From: a virus
Length of the DNA stretch: 38,628 nucleotides
Reading direction: 5' to 3' (one strand)
Virus record (IMG/VR): IMGVR_UViG_3300038682_000178
Location: 1 to 38,628 of that record
Shown: one piece after another, positions 23,688 to 29,741 of the stretch
How the letters are laid out: each line of letters starts with the position of its first letter
How positions within the stretch are numbered: the first letter of the stretch is position 1
Translations under genes and position numbers: made by a program
The notes under the pieces: generated by a model
What the model was told of the DNA's origin: nothing
Database searches by the model: none
Seen by the model: the letters and a program-made list of their open reading frames with translations, nothing else

Positions 23688-24053
23688 TTATAGCCACCTT
23701 TTCACATGTCTGTATTTCAGTATAGCAAACCGGAATAGTTTTATTTTCCACTCCGGCGCGCCTTGTTTTCTCATTATATCAGCAAACAGCCGCGCTGCAT
23801 CTTCCCACCTCATAGACGCGTTCCGACCGTGCTCACCTACCACAAAATCATGCACGATACTGGCTAAATCGTAGTCGTGGTGCCAGCGAGGCAATAGCCA
23901 TCTCAGTACATACGGAATAGACGCACCGTTAACTACAGCGCCAACAGGAACCGTGAAATCCTCCGTTTCCCACTGAACACGAATAGGCTCAGCGACAGCA
24001 AACAAATCATTTCCGCGAGCCCGCTTTAATGTAATTTCGCCGGTTATAACCAC
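23688..24053 (-). CDS. DUF1353 family protein (121 aa)
   Basis: Shows the DUF1353 signature: FTVPVGAVVNGASIPYVLRWLLP (residues 33-55, corresponding to the VPxGFxTDGASIPR pattern) followed by ASIVHDFVVG (64-73), with conserved His-Asp. Function of this common phage family is unestablished, although the metal-binding-like HD suggests an enzyme. It starts with GTG at 24051-24053 behind GAGGGG, the last of which overlaps the upstream gene end. Confidence 0.75.
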   Translation of the reverse strand: MVITGEITLKRARGNDLFAVAEPIRVQWETEDFTVPVGAVVNGASIPYVLRWLLPRWHHDYDLASIVHDFVVGEHGRNASMRWEDAARLFADIMRKQGAPEWKIKLFRFAILKYRHVKRWL

Positions 24054-24059
24054 GAGTGG

Positions 24060-24341
24060 CTACCCCTCTCTATTAATCAGCCCGGTGTTTTCTTGTGTCG
24101 GATACACTGTAGGCTTCTTTGTGTATCTGTCTCCGATCAGTATTTCTAATCTTAGTATTCTGTCTTTCAGCACTGGAATCTGCTTTGTCATCTGGCCATG
24201 CTCTCTAAGCGTGTCTGATACGTCATCGAAAGCGTTGTAACCGGCTATAAACGAGCCTAGCATTGCTGATGCAAATAGCAGCCAGATCCTGATTGACTCT
24301 AGTCTGCTTTGCGGTTTTTCTGTATCCTGACCGTCCGGCAT
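24060..24341 (-). CDS. Small membrane protein with coiled coil (93 aa)
   Basis: One transmembrane segment, IRIWLLFASAMLGSFIAGYNAF (about residues 17-38), followed by a helical, heptad-like region (DDVSDTLREHGQMTKQIPVLKDRILRLEILIGDRY) and a polar tail. The topology resembles i-spanins or tail-associated membrane proteins, but no Rz1-like lipoprotein is seen nearby. The start overlaps the stop of a 35-aa membrane peptide (TAATG). Confidence 0.65.
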   Translation of the reverse strand: MPDGQDTEKPQSRLESIRIWLLFASAMLGSFIAGYNAFDDVSDTLREHGQMTKQIPVLKDRILRLEILIGDRYTKKPTVYPTQENTGLINREG

Positions 24342-24448
24342 TATGCGAAGCTCAGGAGTATTTTTGTTGCTATGAATGCTATTGCTGCTGCTGCGAAACC
24401 CTGAAGAATAATGTTTTCTATGTTACGAGGCGTCTTTGAGACATTCAT
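24341..24448 (-). CDS. Membrane micro-protein (35 aa)
   Basis: A 35-aa ORF from the ATG at 24446-24448 with a polar N-terminus (MNVSKTPRNIENII) and one hydrophobic helix (GFAAAAIAFIATKILLSFA). It ends TAATG into the 93-aa membrane protein, so the two may act together. Ribosome-binding sequence is weak (AGG 10 nt upstream). Could be a second small holin-like or pinholin-like product; unproven. Confidence 0.5.
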   Translation of the reverse strand: MNVSKTPRNIENIILQGFAAAAIAFIATKILLSFA

Positions 24449-24449
24449 A

Positions 24450-24752
24450 TTAATGTAACCTATCCGTTACTTTTGCGTTTTTGATAGCTGTCAGAACCTG
24501 GCGTTCCACCTCGTCGATAGTGTAGCCAAGGTAGTCGCCAGCTTTTACAGTGTTTATTATACCAGTGAATAGCGATTTCTTCATGCTTTCCGAGCAATGC
24601 AGGTCTTGAATGCTGCTTTTAACAAACACTCTGATATTCCACAACGACTCCTCGTCAACAACAAAAACAGGATCATCGTTGATAATTGCCTGCATCCGCC
24701 TTGTCTCGCAGATGTAGCGAGTGACTGTTAATGCAAAACATTCGAAGTTCAT
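24450..24752 (-). CDS. Hypothetical protein (100 aa)
   Basis: A 100-aa helical protein (ALTVTRYICETRRMQAIINDD; SESMKKSLFTGIINTVKAGDYLGYTIDEVERQVLTAIKNAK). It is the last ORF of the hairpin-punctuated array: the element at 24770-24816 lies directly upstream, and the ATG follows AGAGGGCGAG. No family recognised. Confidence 0.6.
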   Translation of the reverse strand: MNFECFALTVTRYICETRRMQAIINDDPVFVVDEESLWNIRVFVKSSIQDLHCSESMKKSLFTGIINTVKAGDYLGYTIDEVERQVLTAIKNAKVTDRLH

Positions 24753-24769
24753 GATCTCGCCCTCTTATC

Positions 24770-24816
24770 TATAACACCGCATTAACGGGACGGAGCCCGT
24801 TAAAATTGATGTTATG
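24770..24816 (+). other. attC-like element 1
   Basis: TATAAC (24770-24775), 5-nt spacer, arm ATTAACGGG, loop ACGGAG, arm CCCGTTAAAAT, spacer, GTTATG (24811-24816). TTAACGGG/CCCGTTAA pair perfectly (8 bp). The TAA stop of the upstream minus-strand ORF (24812-24814) lies inside the right outer box. No T-run follows either side, so it is not an intrinsic terminator. Confidence 0.65.
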
Positions 24817-25018
24817 TGTTAAGCATCTTCAGTATTGCGGTGCGATATTGCCCCAAGGACTGAAAGCTTATCGCTGTAGCATCACTGCTTACAAAGTCTT
24901 TCAGTTGCTTTGTTAGCTCGCCCTCAATAAATCGACCATACCAAATAAACACTTGTTCATCAGTCCAGCCTTCTTGCTTAACTGGTATCGCGTCAATTAG
25001 TTGCTGCTCAGTTAGCAT
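24812..25018 (-). CDS. Cassette-like ORF, hypothetical (68 aa)
   Basis: A 68-aa protein (MLTEQQLIDAIPVKQEGWTDEQVFIWYGRFIEGEL...). The ATG at 25016-25018 overlaps the stop of a 42-aa ORF (TAATG) and is preceded by GGTGAG; a GTG two codons earlier is less likely. It ends LNT-stop, with the TAA inside attC-like element 1, exactly as the 83-aa ORF at 27058 ends in element 4 (27013-27062). No family recognised. Confidence 0.6.
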   Translation of the reverse strand: MLTEQQLIDAIPVKQEGWTDEQVFIWYGRFIEGELTKQLKDFVSSDATAISFQSLGQYRTAILKMLNT

Positions 25019-25146
25019 TACCACTCACCATGCTTTATAAAAGTTTCACCCAAAAACAAACGGCCAAATACTCTTCTCGCCATAGTGTATTTACCTTCGC
25101 TTCTAGTTCCGTTTTTGTTCAGCCTTAACCAATAATACGTTTTCAT
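25018..25146 (-). CDS. Cassette-like ORF, small basic protein (42 aa)
   Basis: A 42-aa ORF beginning at the ATG at 25144-25146, 34 nt after the element at 25180-25234, with AAAGGATAAG upstream. The product is basic and aromatic (KTYYWLRLNKNGTRSEGKYTMARRVFGRLFLGE); the WLRLNKNG-TRS... pattern is reminiscent of small HNH- or AP2-like DNA-binding fragments but too short to assign. Coupled by TAATG to the following ORF. Confidence 0.5.
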   Translation of the reverse strand: MKTYYWLRLNKNGTRSEGKYTMARRVFGRLFLGETFIKHGEW

Positions 25147-25179
25147 AAAATTTCTTATCCTTTAATAAATTAATTTACA

Positions 25180-25234
25180 CATAACAACTAGCATCAACGG
25201 ACGCGCTACGCTTGCCGCTGTGCAAAAGGTTATA
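25180..25234 (+). other. attC-like element 2
   Basis: CATAAC (25180-25185), 5 nt, arm GCATCAACGGACGCG, loop CTA, arm CGCTTGCCGCTGTGC, 5 nt, GTTATA (25229-25234). The left arm has one extra T relative to the right (GCA-T-CA versus GCACA), like the extrahelical base of attC. The upstream minus ORF stops (TGA) 3 nt before the box. Confidence 0.65.
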
Positions 25235-25236
25235 TT

Positions 25237-25464
25237 TCACTTTCCCTGTAATTCCGGTGCCCATTTTTTATGTCGATGAACACCTCTTTTTAAGCTTAAT
25301 GCGTCACGTATCATGTTTAGTTCGCTACAAATATTGCGGGCTACATCACCCGATATTTCATCGTTTTCAATAGCGTCTTTTTCTATCTCGTTTAGTGATC
25401 GCTCAATATCGCTTATTTTTTCAATGCTGTACGTTACTGATTTGCTGGTTGGGTTTAGCTGCAC
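25237..25464 (-). CDS. Cassette-like ORF, helical protein (75 aa)
   Basis: A 75-aa charged helical protein (YSIEKISDIERSLNEIEKDAIENDEISGDVARNICSELNMIRDALSLKRG). It occupies its own unit between elements 3 (25480-25539) and 2 (25180-25234). The pattern is that of small regulatory or anti-host phage proteins, but nothing specific is recognised. The ATG at 25462-25464 is 16 nt from the element box. Confidence 0.55.
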   Translation of the reverse strand: MQLNPTSKSVTYSIEKISDIERSLNEIEKDAIENDEISGDVARNICSELNMIRDALSLKRGVHRHKKWAPELQGK

Positions 25465-25479
25465 TTGTAAGCCTCCAAA

Positions 25480-25539
25480 TATAACAATTCACTGTAAAGG
25501 ACATTCGCTTAGGCTCACGCCTGTAAGCTCTGGGTTATA
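25480..25539 (+). other. attC-like element 3 (long, branched)
   Basis: TATAAC (25480-25485), 5 nt, ...AAGGACATTC, internal hairpin GCTTA-GGC-TCAC-GCC-TG-TAAGC, CTCTGG, GTTATA (25534-25539). It keeps the outer boxes and the GGAC after the left arm but has a longer central structure, like a variable terminal structure. The preceding ORF (25588) ends about 50 nt away, unlike the other elements. Confidence 0.5.
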
Positions 25540-25587
25540 TATGCAAATTGTGAAAATAAATAAAATAGCTAAACAAGCTCGACTCGC

Positions 25588-25950
25588 TCAATCAACCCCT
25601 CGTCCCACGTCACTAAATACGGGAACTTCACTGACAGCAGGTTGTGCATTGTCTCGGGGTTTGACTCTATCAGTCGCTCGAGATCTGCAAGAAATTCCTC
25701 TGGTGTCTGAATGTGTTCCCCGGTCTCCGAGTAGGGCATTTTTCTCCTCCTGCGTCACGCCGCCGCTGTATTTTTCTTTGTATTTTTCGTTGAACTCGTA
25801 ATCGCTAAGCATGATCTGCCCACATCCCGCTAGCTCGTTGTTTATTTCGCGCTCTGTGATCATATCACCGGTCATTGCTATTACCCCTACCCCTAGTGCT
25901 GTTGATAAAATTGTGTGCTTCTTGTAGATAACATCGTCCCAGTCTCTCAC
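25588..25950 (-). CDS. Hypothetical protein (120 aa)
   Basis: Begins with GTG at 25948-25950, overlapping the stop of a 38-aa membrane ORF. Residues 11-33 (KHTILSTALGVGVIAMTGDMITE) are hydrophobic, with a later ...LAGCGQI that could pass for a lipobox only poorly. The C-terminal 50 residues are polar and low in structure (DRGTHSDTRGISCRSRATDRVKPRDN). No family recognised; a membrane-associated role is possible. Confidence 0.5.
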   Translation of the reverse strand: MRDWDDVIYKKHTILSTALGVGVIAMTGDMITEREINNELAGCGQIMLSDYEFNEKYKEKYSGGVTQEEKNALLGDRGTHSDTRGISCRSRATDRVKPRDNAQPAVSEVPVFSDVGRGVD

Positions 25951-26063
25951 CGAACTAGAAGCACTGCTATTCCGATTACTATTCCAACACCGATCGGCGC
26001 TAGTATCGCTGCAAACATTACTGCTGTTTTCTCAAGCTGTGTAGTCGGGTCAAAGTCATCCAC
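25947..26063 (-). CDS. Membrane micro-protein (38 aa)
   Basis: GTG start at 26061-26063, inside the end of the VRR-NUC gene. The 38-aa product has an acidic N-terminus (MDDFDPTTQLEKT) and one long hydrophobic helix (AVMFAAILAPIGVGIVIGIAVLLVR). Overlaps at both ends support genuine coupled translation. Function unknown. Confidence 0.55.
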   Translation of the reverse strand: MDDFDPTTQLEKTAVMFAAILAPIGVGIVIGIAVLLVR

Positions 26064-26436
26064 GGGGCACCTTCATATAATTCTCAATCAATTCCTTTGC
26101 AGATTCAAAGCCGGGGCACCAGTCTGCCATGTAGCCTCGCTCTCTCGCTAGATCAATATGCTCTCTTTGGGCTTTCGATACTGAGCTGGCTGTCTTGCCC
26201 TTATCCTTCATTTCGATAAACAGGCCGTGAAACCCCTTGTGCCCTTTCATTAGAAATAGGTCGCTAACGCCAGCTTTGAGGCCTTCCGCTTTTTTCTTGC
26301 TTCCCTGTATTTTCCGCTGAACTGCCGTTCCGGATAATGAAGTGCCGTTTGGTATAGCAAAAAGGCACCCGTGATGATCTGGGTATTGCAGGCTAAACCA
26401 CTTTATAACTTTGCATTGCTCGCTATGTTCGCTCAT
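26056..26436 (-). CDS. VRR-NUC domain nuclease (126 aa)
   Basis: Shows the compact VRR-NUC PD-(D/E)XK fold: N-terminal SEHSEQCKVIKWFSLQYP, AIPNG (28-32), GVSDLFLMKG (D59), GLFIEMKDKG (E75, K77) and KAQREH (Q90). Stand-alone phage members of this length (about 100-130 aa) act as structure-specific or Holliday-junction nucleases. Overlaps the DUF1364 gene upstream (ATGA). Confidence 0.82.
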   Translation of the reverse strand: MSEHSEQCKVIKWFSLQYPDHHGCLFAIPNGTSLSGTAVQRKIQGSKKKAEGLKAGVSDLFLMKGHKGFHGLFIEMKDKGKTASSVSKAQREHIDLARERGYMADWCPGFESAKELIENYMKVPRG

Positions 26437-26723
26437 GCCACCACCAATAACCCTTCGTTTATCCAGTGTAGTTGAGTCCTGATAATTGCTCTACGGGTAT
26501 AAAACAATCTATCTAGCTCGCTACCCTTATTTTGATCAAGCCACTCATGGCAGCTACTGCAACCAAATGCCGCGCTTATATCAGGGCTCTTGCCGCCCAT
26601 CTTCCCCCCATCAACATTAATATGACACAGGGATGTTGTTTCAGGATTGTAATTGCACACATCAACAACGTGAAATGCGCACTCCTGGCCTTTTGCGCTG
26701 TCTCTAAGCTTTTGACTCTTCAT
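26433..26723 (-). CDS. DUF1364 family protein (96 aa)
   Basis: The pattern LRDSAKGQECAFHVVDVCNYNPETTSLCHINVDGGKMGGKSPDISAAFGCSSCHEWLD matches phage DUF1364, which has a cysteine/histidine arrangement (C...C...CH, CSSCH) like an HNH/treble-clef nuclease. The ATG at 26721-26723 is chosen (GAGGAG upstream). It pairs with the VRR-NUC gene as in many lambdoid late-early regions. Confidence 0.75.
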   Translation of the reverse strand: MKSQKLRDSAKGQECAFHVVDVCNYNPETTSLCHINVDGGKMGGKSPDISAAFGCSSCHEWLDQNKGSELDRLFYTRRAIIRTQLHWINEGLLVVA

Positions 26724-26994
26724 TGCGCGCAATCTCCTCGTTGTATTTTATCGCCCACTTTCTGATAGTGTCTGCGTTCCACGTCCGAGGGCATGTGTCT
26801 GTGTTGTCAAACGGTGGAAGCTTTCCGTTTACAACTTGATAGTGCACTTGTCTTGATGTTATGCCCTGCATTGCTGCTACGTCATTGCAGCTCATTGGGC
26901 TTTGCCTGGCATACGGCACGTTCAATCTTTGACCTGCGCTTTTAAAAAACTGCTGGTGCCATTCTCGCTGTCTTGTTATTTGTTCTAGTCTCAT
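26704..26994 (-). CDS. Helix-turn-helix DNA-binding protein (96 aa)
   Basis: Residues 35-65 (SCNDVAAMQGITSRQVHYQVVNGKLPPFDN) form a winged/MerR-like HTH with a following W-N-x-x-x-IRKW (Trp in TWNADTIRKW) as in excisionase- and AlpA-like regulators. N-terminal 30 residues are basic. It is the first ORF of a four- or five-gene unit just after the element at 27013-27062 and may regulate early genes. Confidence 0.6.
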   Translation of the reverse strand: MRLEQITRQREWHQQFFKSAGQRLNVPYARQSPMSCNDVAAMQGITSRQVHYQVVNGKLPPFDNTDTCPRTWNADTIRKWAIKYNEEIARNEESKA

Positions 26995-27012
26995 TGTCTT
27001 ATCCCGTTTGTT

Positions 27013-27062
27013 TATAACACCTCGCTTACAGGGACCTGAGGCCCTGTAGCATTGATGTTATG
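27013..27062 (+). other. attC-like element 4
   Basis: TATAAC (27013-27018), 5 nt, arm GCTTACAGGG, loop ACCTGAGG, arm CCCTGTAGC, 6 nt, GTTATG (27057-27062). The left arm has one extra T compared with the right (GCTTACAGGG versus GCTACAGGG), the single-bulge hallmark of attC. The upstream minus ORF's TAA (27058-27060) lies inside the right box. Confidence 0.7.
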
Positions 27063-27309
27063 TGTTTAGCCTACGTATCATCGCGGCAAACTTCTTGGTC
27101 ATCGTCCCCCAAAAAGTGCCATTTACCCATTGGTAGTTAGCGCCTCGATCTTGAGTTTCAACAACCACAGCGCACTGTTCAATTAGTGCCTCGCTGCCAT
27201 TCAGCAATTGTGCAATTTGCCCTTTAACGGAAAAGTTGGCACCCAGCTCTATTGTCATTCCTGCATCTTCAAATATTTTCACAATCTCTTGTGCTCGCTC
27301 ATCCTTCAT
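27058..27309 (-). CDS. Cassette-like ORF, hypothetical (83 aa)
   Basis: A stand-alone 83-aa ORF between two attC-like elements. Sequence: MKDERAQEIVKIFEDAGMTIELGANFSVKGQIAQLLNGSEALIEQCAVVVETQ... with a basic C-terminus ending MIRRLNT. The shared ending LNT-TAA-C with the 24812 ORF arises because the outer box encodes the last codons. No family recognised. Confidence 0.6.
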   Translation of the reverse strand: MKDERAQEIVKIFEDAGMTIELGANFSVKGQIAQLLNGSEALIEQCAVVVETQDRGANYQWVNGTFWGTMTKKFAAMIRRLNT

Positions 27310-27329
27310 AAATCCTCCCGTAATTCACA

Positions 27330-27376
27330 CATAACAAACCATTACACGGGATAAACCCGTGAATAGCGGGGTTATA
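27330..27376 (+). other. attC-like element 5
   Basis: CATAAC (27330-27335), 5 nt, arm ATTACACGGG, loop ATAAA, arm CCCGTGAAT, 6 nt, GTTATA (27371-27376). The left arm carries one extra A (ATTACACGGG versus ATTCACGGG). The TAA of the upstream minus ORF (27372-27374) is within the right box. Confidence 0.7.
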
Positions 27377-27548
27377 CGACCTTGTCTACTTGACCTTTGT
27401 ATTTTGCAATCACTTTCCCGGTTAGCTCAAACGTGTTGCACATTGGTATGCATTCTTTGCAAGGGTGTCGGTCTGTGCATCCTTTATCTCCGCAGTAGGA
27501 GGTTAACAGGGTGACTATTTGGCCTTTCTGTAAAGTTGAAGTGCTCAT
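27372..27548 (-). CDS. Cassette-like ORF, cysteine-rich protein (58 aa)
   Basis: Contains a compact cysteine/histidine cluster, YCGDKGCTDRHPCKECIPMC, suggesting a small zinc-binding module. The ATG at 27546-27548 follows the 16-bp leader CTAACTACGGAGAAAT, also present before the 29285 ORF. An alternative in-frame ATG at 27573-27575 also has a good site (AGAGGG) and would add nine residues. The stop lies in the attC-like element. Confidence 0.6.
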   Translation of the reverse strand: MSTSTLQKGQIVTLLTSYCGDKGCTDRHPCKECIPMCNTFELTGKVIAKYKGQVDKVV

Positions 27549-27635
27549 ATCAATTTCTCCGTAGTTAGTATCCATAAACTACCCTCTTAAAACTGGCTGG
27601 TTCCAAAATGGAAATACCCACATAAAAATTAGCTG

Positions 27636-27905
27636 TCAATCACCAACGCCGATCTCTATAGCATCAGCAACAGCCAGTTTCAGCTCCAAATTCTCAGCCA
27701 TGAAAATTTTTTCTCTGTGCTCTGCGTCGTGCAGCTCGCTTAGCAGCAGATCGTTTTGCTGTTGCAGCCTGACAATCTCCTGCTCTTGCGCGTTAATTAT
27801 CTCGTCGCAGTGATTGAACGCGCTCACTGCGACTTCTCGGCTTTTCTTGTGCTTCAGCATGGGCTGATTGATTTCAGCCCATACCAGGTATTGCGTGCTA
27901 CTCAC
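27636..27905 (-). CDS. Coiled-coil hypothetical protein (89 aa)
   Basis: A predicted continuous coiled coil (EIINAQEQEIVRLQQQNDLLLSELHDAEHREKIFMAENLELKLAVADAI). GTG start at 27903-27905 overlaps the upstream TAG (GTGAGTAG), so it is translationally coupled. Similar small Gln/Leu-rich phage proteins are common near ninB-type regions; no function assigned. Confidence 0.6.
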   Translation of the reverse strand: MSSTQYLVWAEINQPMLKHKKSREVAVSAFNHCDEIINAQEQEIVRLQQQNDLLLSELHDAEHREKIFMAENLELKLAVADAIEIGVGD

Positions 27906-28149
27906 CAATTACAGCCTCGAGATCGCGCTCGTCAATGTCGAGCTCACTGCACACAAACGTAATCAGCTCGCGGGCTGTGCCTTCCAACTCCCCGCATCTC
28001 GCATTCACGTCTGGGTTTGTCACATCATTTACCAGAATCATTAATTTGCTCATCTTGTCGATCACCGGCTGTTTGGCTTCACGATCAATTTGCTCCGCTC
28101 TCTGTCGATATGTGATGACTTCTGCAAGCTGTTCTGTGAGCTTACTCAT
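27898..28149 (-). CDS. Helical hypothetical protein (83 aa)
   Basis: An 83-aa helical protein (KLTEQLAEVITYRQRAEQIDREAKQPVIDKMSKLMILVNDV...) with one Cys near the middle and an acidic C-terminus (ELDIDERDLEAVIGE). First of a three-ORF unit between elements at 28219 and 27376. No family recognised. Confidence 0.6.
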   Translation of the reverse strand: MSKLTEQLAEVITYRQRAEQIDREAKQPVIDKMSKLMILVNDVTNPDVNARCGELEGTARELITFVCSELDIDERDLEAVIGE

Positions 28150-28218
28150 TGTTGATCTTCCTCTTTGGTTTGTTTGATTTGTTTTCTTGGTGATTCAATA
28201 TTTGTAATATTTCTGATT

Positions 28219-28263
28219 TATAACACATCACTATACGGACAAGCCGCATAGCTCGATGTTATA
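28219..28263 (+). other. attC-like element 6
   Basis: TATAAC (28219-28224), 5 nt, arm ACTATACGG, loop ACAAG, arm CCGCATAGC, 5 nt, GTTATA (28258-28263). Arms pair CTATACGG/CCGCATAG with one mismatch. The TAA of the upstream minus ORF (28259-28261) is inside the right box. Confidence 0.65.
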
Positions 28264-28627
28264 CGTCCGCGTACACTAGCGTAGGCTCTCTATCTTCTTC
28301 ATATCGGTAATAGCCTATAAATTCGCCTTCACACCAAGGCTTAATGAAATCAAAGAACTCCTCAATATCGCTATCGTGGTTCTTAATATCTCCTTTAGCG
28401 AGTAATGAGTATTGACCTACAATACTGTCATTAGTGAGCTTCCCGCACTCCGTCAGCGGAAGGTGGTAACTTCCATTATTAAACAGGTAAGCCCACCGAG
28501 AAGGCTTGCCACTCAAACACTCCGCTTCGTGATTTTTGTCGCACATAGCAGACAAAACATCTATAACTTCTTGAGGCGTTGATTTTTTCAAATCCGCGTT
28601 CACATAAATTTCTGTGTACATTCCCAT
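28259..28627 (-). CDS. Cassette-like ORF, hypothetical (122 aa)
   Basis: A complete single-ORF unit between two elements. The product MGMYTEIYVNADLKKSTPQEVIDVLSAMCDKN... has an alpha/beta pattern, GKPSRWAYLFNNGSYHLP, a helical DSDIEEFFDFIKPWC and a terminal beta strand (YYRYEEDREPTLVYADV). This resembles proteins of about 120 aa of unknown function that begin MGMYTEI.. and occur in phages and mobile elements. The last codons overlap the element. Confidence 0.6.
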   Translation of the reverse strand: MGMYTEIYVNADLKKSTPQEVIDVLSAMCDKNHEAECLSGKPSRWAYLFNNGSYHLPLTECGKLTNDSIVGQYSLLAKGDIKNHDSDIEEFFDFIKPWCEGEFIGYYRYEEDREPTLVYADV

Positions 28628-28649
28628 TTTCTAATCTCCTGTAAAAACG

Positions 28650-28713
28650 TATAACAACAAAATGTTGTCGGATTGTTCGCCTGCGGCTCTCAGCCGCAAA
28701 TTTAAGGGTTATA
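28650..28713 (+). other. attC-like element 7 (long)
   Basis: TATAAC (28650-28655), 5 nt, arm AATGTTG, TCGGATTGTTCGCC, hairpin TGCGGCT-CTC-AGCCGCA, AATTTAAGG, GTTATA (28708-28713). The left AAATGTTG exceeds the right complement AAATTTG by one G. TAA of the upstream ORF (28709-28711) is in the right box. Confidence 0.55.
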
Positions 28714-28981
28714 AACCTAATCGCTCAAACGCATGAAACACTAAACCGTTATCCATGTGAGCAGTGCCAACAAATTCGTAATCAATACCCATGTTTCTCG
28801 GTATCTCATGGCCAGTACCAAACACTTCAAAGTTACGCTTCTCTGTTTCTGCTTCTGTATCCACTTTCGCCCACACACAGCAAGTGTCCCGCTGAAAGGC
28901 AACGCTTAGAATTTCAGCACCAATTGGCAACTCAATTTCGCTGCTGTATGGGTCTATTATGTATTTATAAACTGTAATCAT
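28709..28981 (-). CDS. Cassette-like ORF, hypothetical (90 aa)
   Basis: A 90-aa beta-rich protein: YKYIIDPYSSEIELPIGAEILSVAFQRDTCCVWAKVDTEAETEKRNFEVFGTGHEIPRNM... The pattern IxLPxGAEILSVxxQxxxxCxWAxVDxxxxxExRxFxxxGTGxxIP is common to small proteins of mobile elements and phages, function unknown. The stop lies in the element, and the start is 18 nt from the next one. Confidence 0.65.
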   Translation of the reverse strand: MITVYKYIIDPYSSEIELPIGAEILSVAFQRDTCCVWAKVDTEAETEKRNFEVFGTGHEIPRNMGIDYEFVGTAHMDNGLVFHAFERLGL

Positions 28982-28998
28982 TTATTTGTACCTCGGTT

Positions 28999-29050
28999 TA
29001 TAACAAAGCGCATCAATCGGACTCTACGAGCCGGTGTGCTTGGGGTTATA
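28999..29050 (+). other. attC-like element 8
   Basis: TATAAC (28999-29004), 5 nt, arm GCATCAATCGG, ACTCTACGAG, arm CCGGTGTGC, 5 nt, GTTATA (29045-29050). GCATCA in the left arm against GCACA in the right complement again leaves one extra T. The TAA of the upstream ORF (29046-29048) is within the right box. Together with element 2 this is the most attC-like by eye. Confidence 0.7.
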
Positions 29051-29285
29051 CGCCCACAGCATTCATGCAGGCAGAATATGCGTCATTCTTCCAGGTGCAC
29101 TCACCGCTTACATCTTCTTCGCACTGAATAACAGCTTCTGCACAGTTATGGCGCGCATCTCTGTCTTGCTCCTTCAATAGTTTAATTAATGCCTGCCTTG
29201 ATTCTTCTCGCCATTCACCAAAATTCACGCTGTAATGCTCTGCGGCATCAATAAATAATTGCGCTTTTTCTTCAACTGTCTTCAC
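29046..29285 (-). CDS. Cassette-like ORF, hypothetical (79 aa)
   Basis: Starts with GTG at 29283-29285 behind the 16-bp leader CTAACTACGGAGAAAT shared with the 27548 ORF. The 79-aa helical product (TVEEKAQLFIDAAEHYSVNFGEWREESRQALIKLLKEQ...) has cysteines in HNCAEAVIQCEEDVSGECTW...CMN. No family recognised. Its stop lies inside the element at 28999-29050. Confidence 0.6.
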   Translation of the reverse strand: MKTVEEKAQLFIDAAEHYSVNFGEWREESRQALIKLLKEQDRDARHNCAEAVIQCEEDVSGECTWKNDAYSACMNAVGV

Positions 29286-29310
29286 ATTATTTCTCCGTAG
29301 TTAGCAGCCG

Positions 29311-29370
29311 TATAACAAAGCAAAATCAGTCGGACTTCGCTCCGCTACGCCTCTGTTTTGAGGGGTTACT
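29311..29370 (+). other. attC-like element 9
   Basis: TATAAC (29311-29316), 5 nt, arm AAAATCAGTCGG, ACTTCGCTCCGCTACG, arm CCTCTGTTTT, 5 nt, GTTACT (29365-29370). AAAATCAG versus AAAACAG leaves one extra T in the left arm. The loop can form its own GC stem. TAA of the upstream ORF (29366-29368) is in the right box. Confidence 0.65.
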
Positions 29371-29545
29371 TATCGATATGCTTTTTAGCCCGCTCAATCA
29401 GCCCCTCGGCCAGCCATTTTGTTTCTTCTATTGCCGGCGCTAAAATGTCAGGCCTGCAGTCATTTCTTATCCAGCCAGTCCAGTGGACAAATACGTCTAA
29501 AAAAATAATAAATACCATTAGCCATGCTAAAAAATTCTTATTCAC
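29366..29545 (-). CDS. Single-pass membrane protein (59 aa)
   Basis: GTG at 29543-29545, overlapping the stop of the 48-aa ORF. N-terminal FLAWLMVFIIFLDVFVHWTGW (residues 5-25) is one hydrophobic helix; the rest is a soluble amphipathic tail (EETKWLAEGLIERAKKHIDK). It ends in the attC-like element. Possibly a membrane-anchored exclusion or host-takeover protein; unproven. Confidence 0.6.
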   Translation of the reverse strand: MNKNFLAWLMVFIIFLDVFVHWTGWIRNDCRPDILAPAIEETKWLAEGLIERAKKHIDK

Positions 29546-29684
29546 AACCGTGCTCCCTGAGTTTCTTCAAGTGATCTCGAAGCTTGATATGCTCCTGATC
29601 TGTAACAAAGTATTCTTTACGCTTTCTACCAAGAGATTTGGCTTTCTCTCTTGACTTAATGGCCCGCTCTGTACTGGTTGCCAT
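29538..29684 (-). CDS. Small basic DNA-binding-like protein (48 aa)
   Basis: ATG at 29682-29684 behind TTAGGAGGAAT, a near-perfect ribosome-binding site. The 48-aa product is strongly basic (STERAIKSREKAKSLGRKRKEYFVTDQEHIKLRDHLKKLREHG). FVTDQEHIKLRDHLKKLRE has a ribbon-helix-helix-like look. Coupled to the 59-aa membrane ORF downstream. Confidence 0.65.
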   Translation of the reverse strand: MATSTERAIKSREKAKSLGRKRKEYFVTDQEHIKLRDHLKKLREHGCE

Positions 29685-29721
29685 AATTCCTCCTAATCAG
29701 TAACTACAGCTTACCACAAGT

Positions 29722-29741
29722 AACCGGAAGCGCAACCGGTT
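29722..29741. repeat. Short inverted repeat between DUF1367 gene and 48-aa ORF
   Basis: AACCGG (29722-29727) and CCGGTT (29736-29741) with an 8-nt loop, and no T-run. It overlaps the end of the DUF1367 gene and lies 38 nt before the 48-aa ORF start. It might be an operator or an RNA-processing hairpin. Confidence 0.35.
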
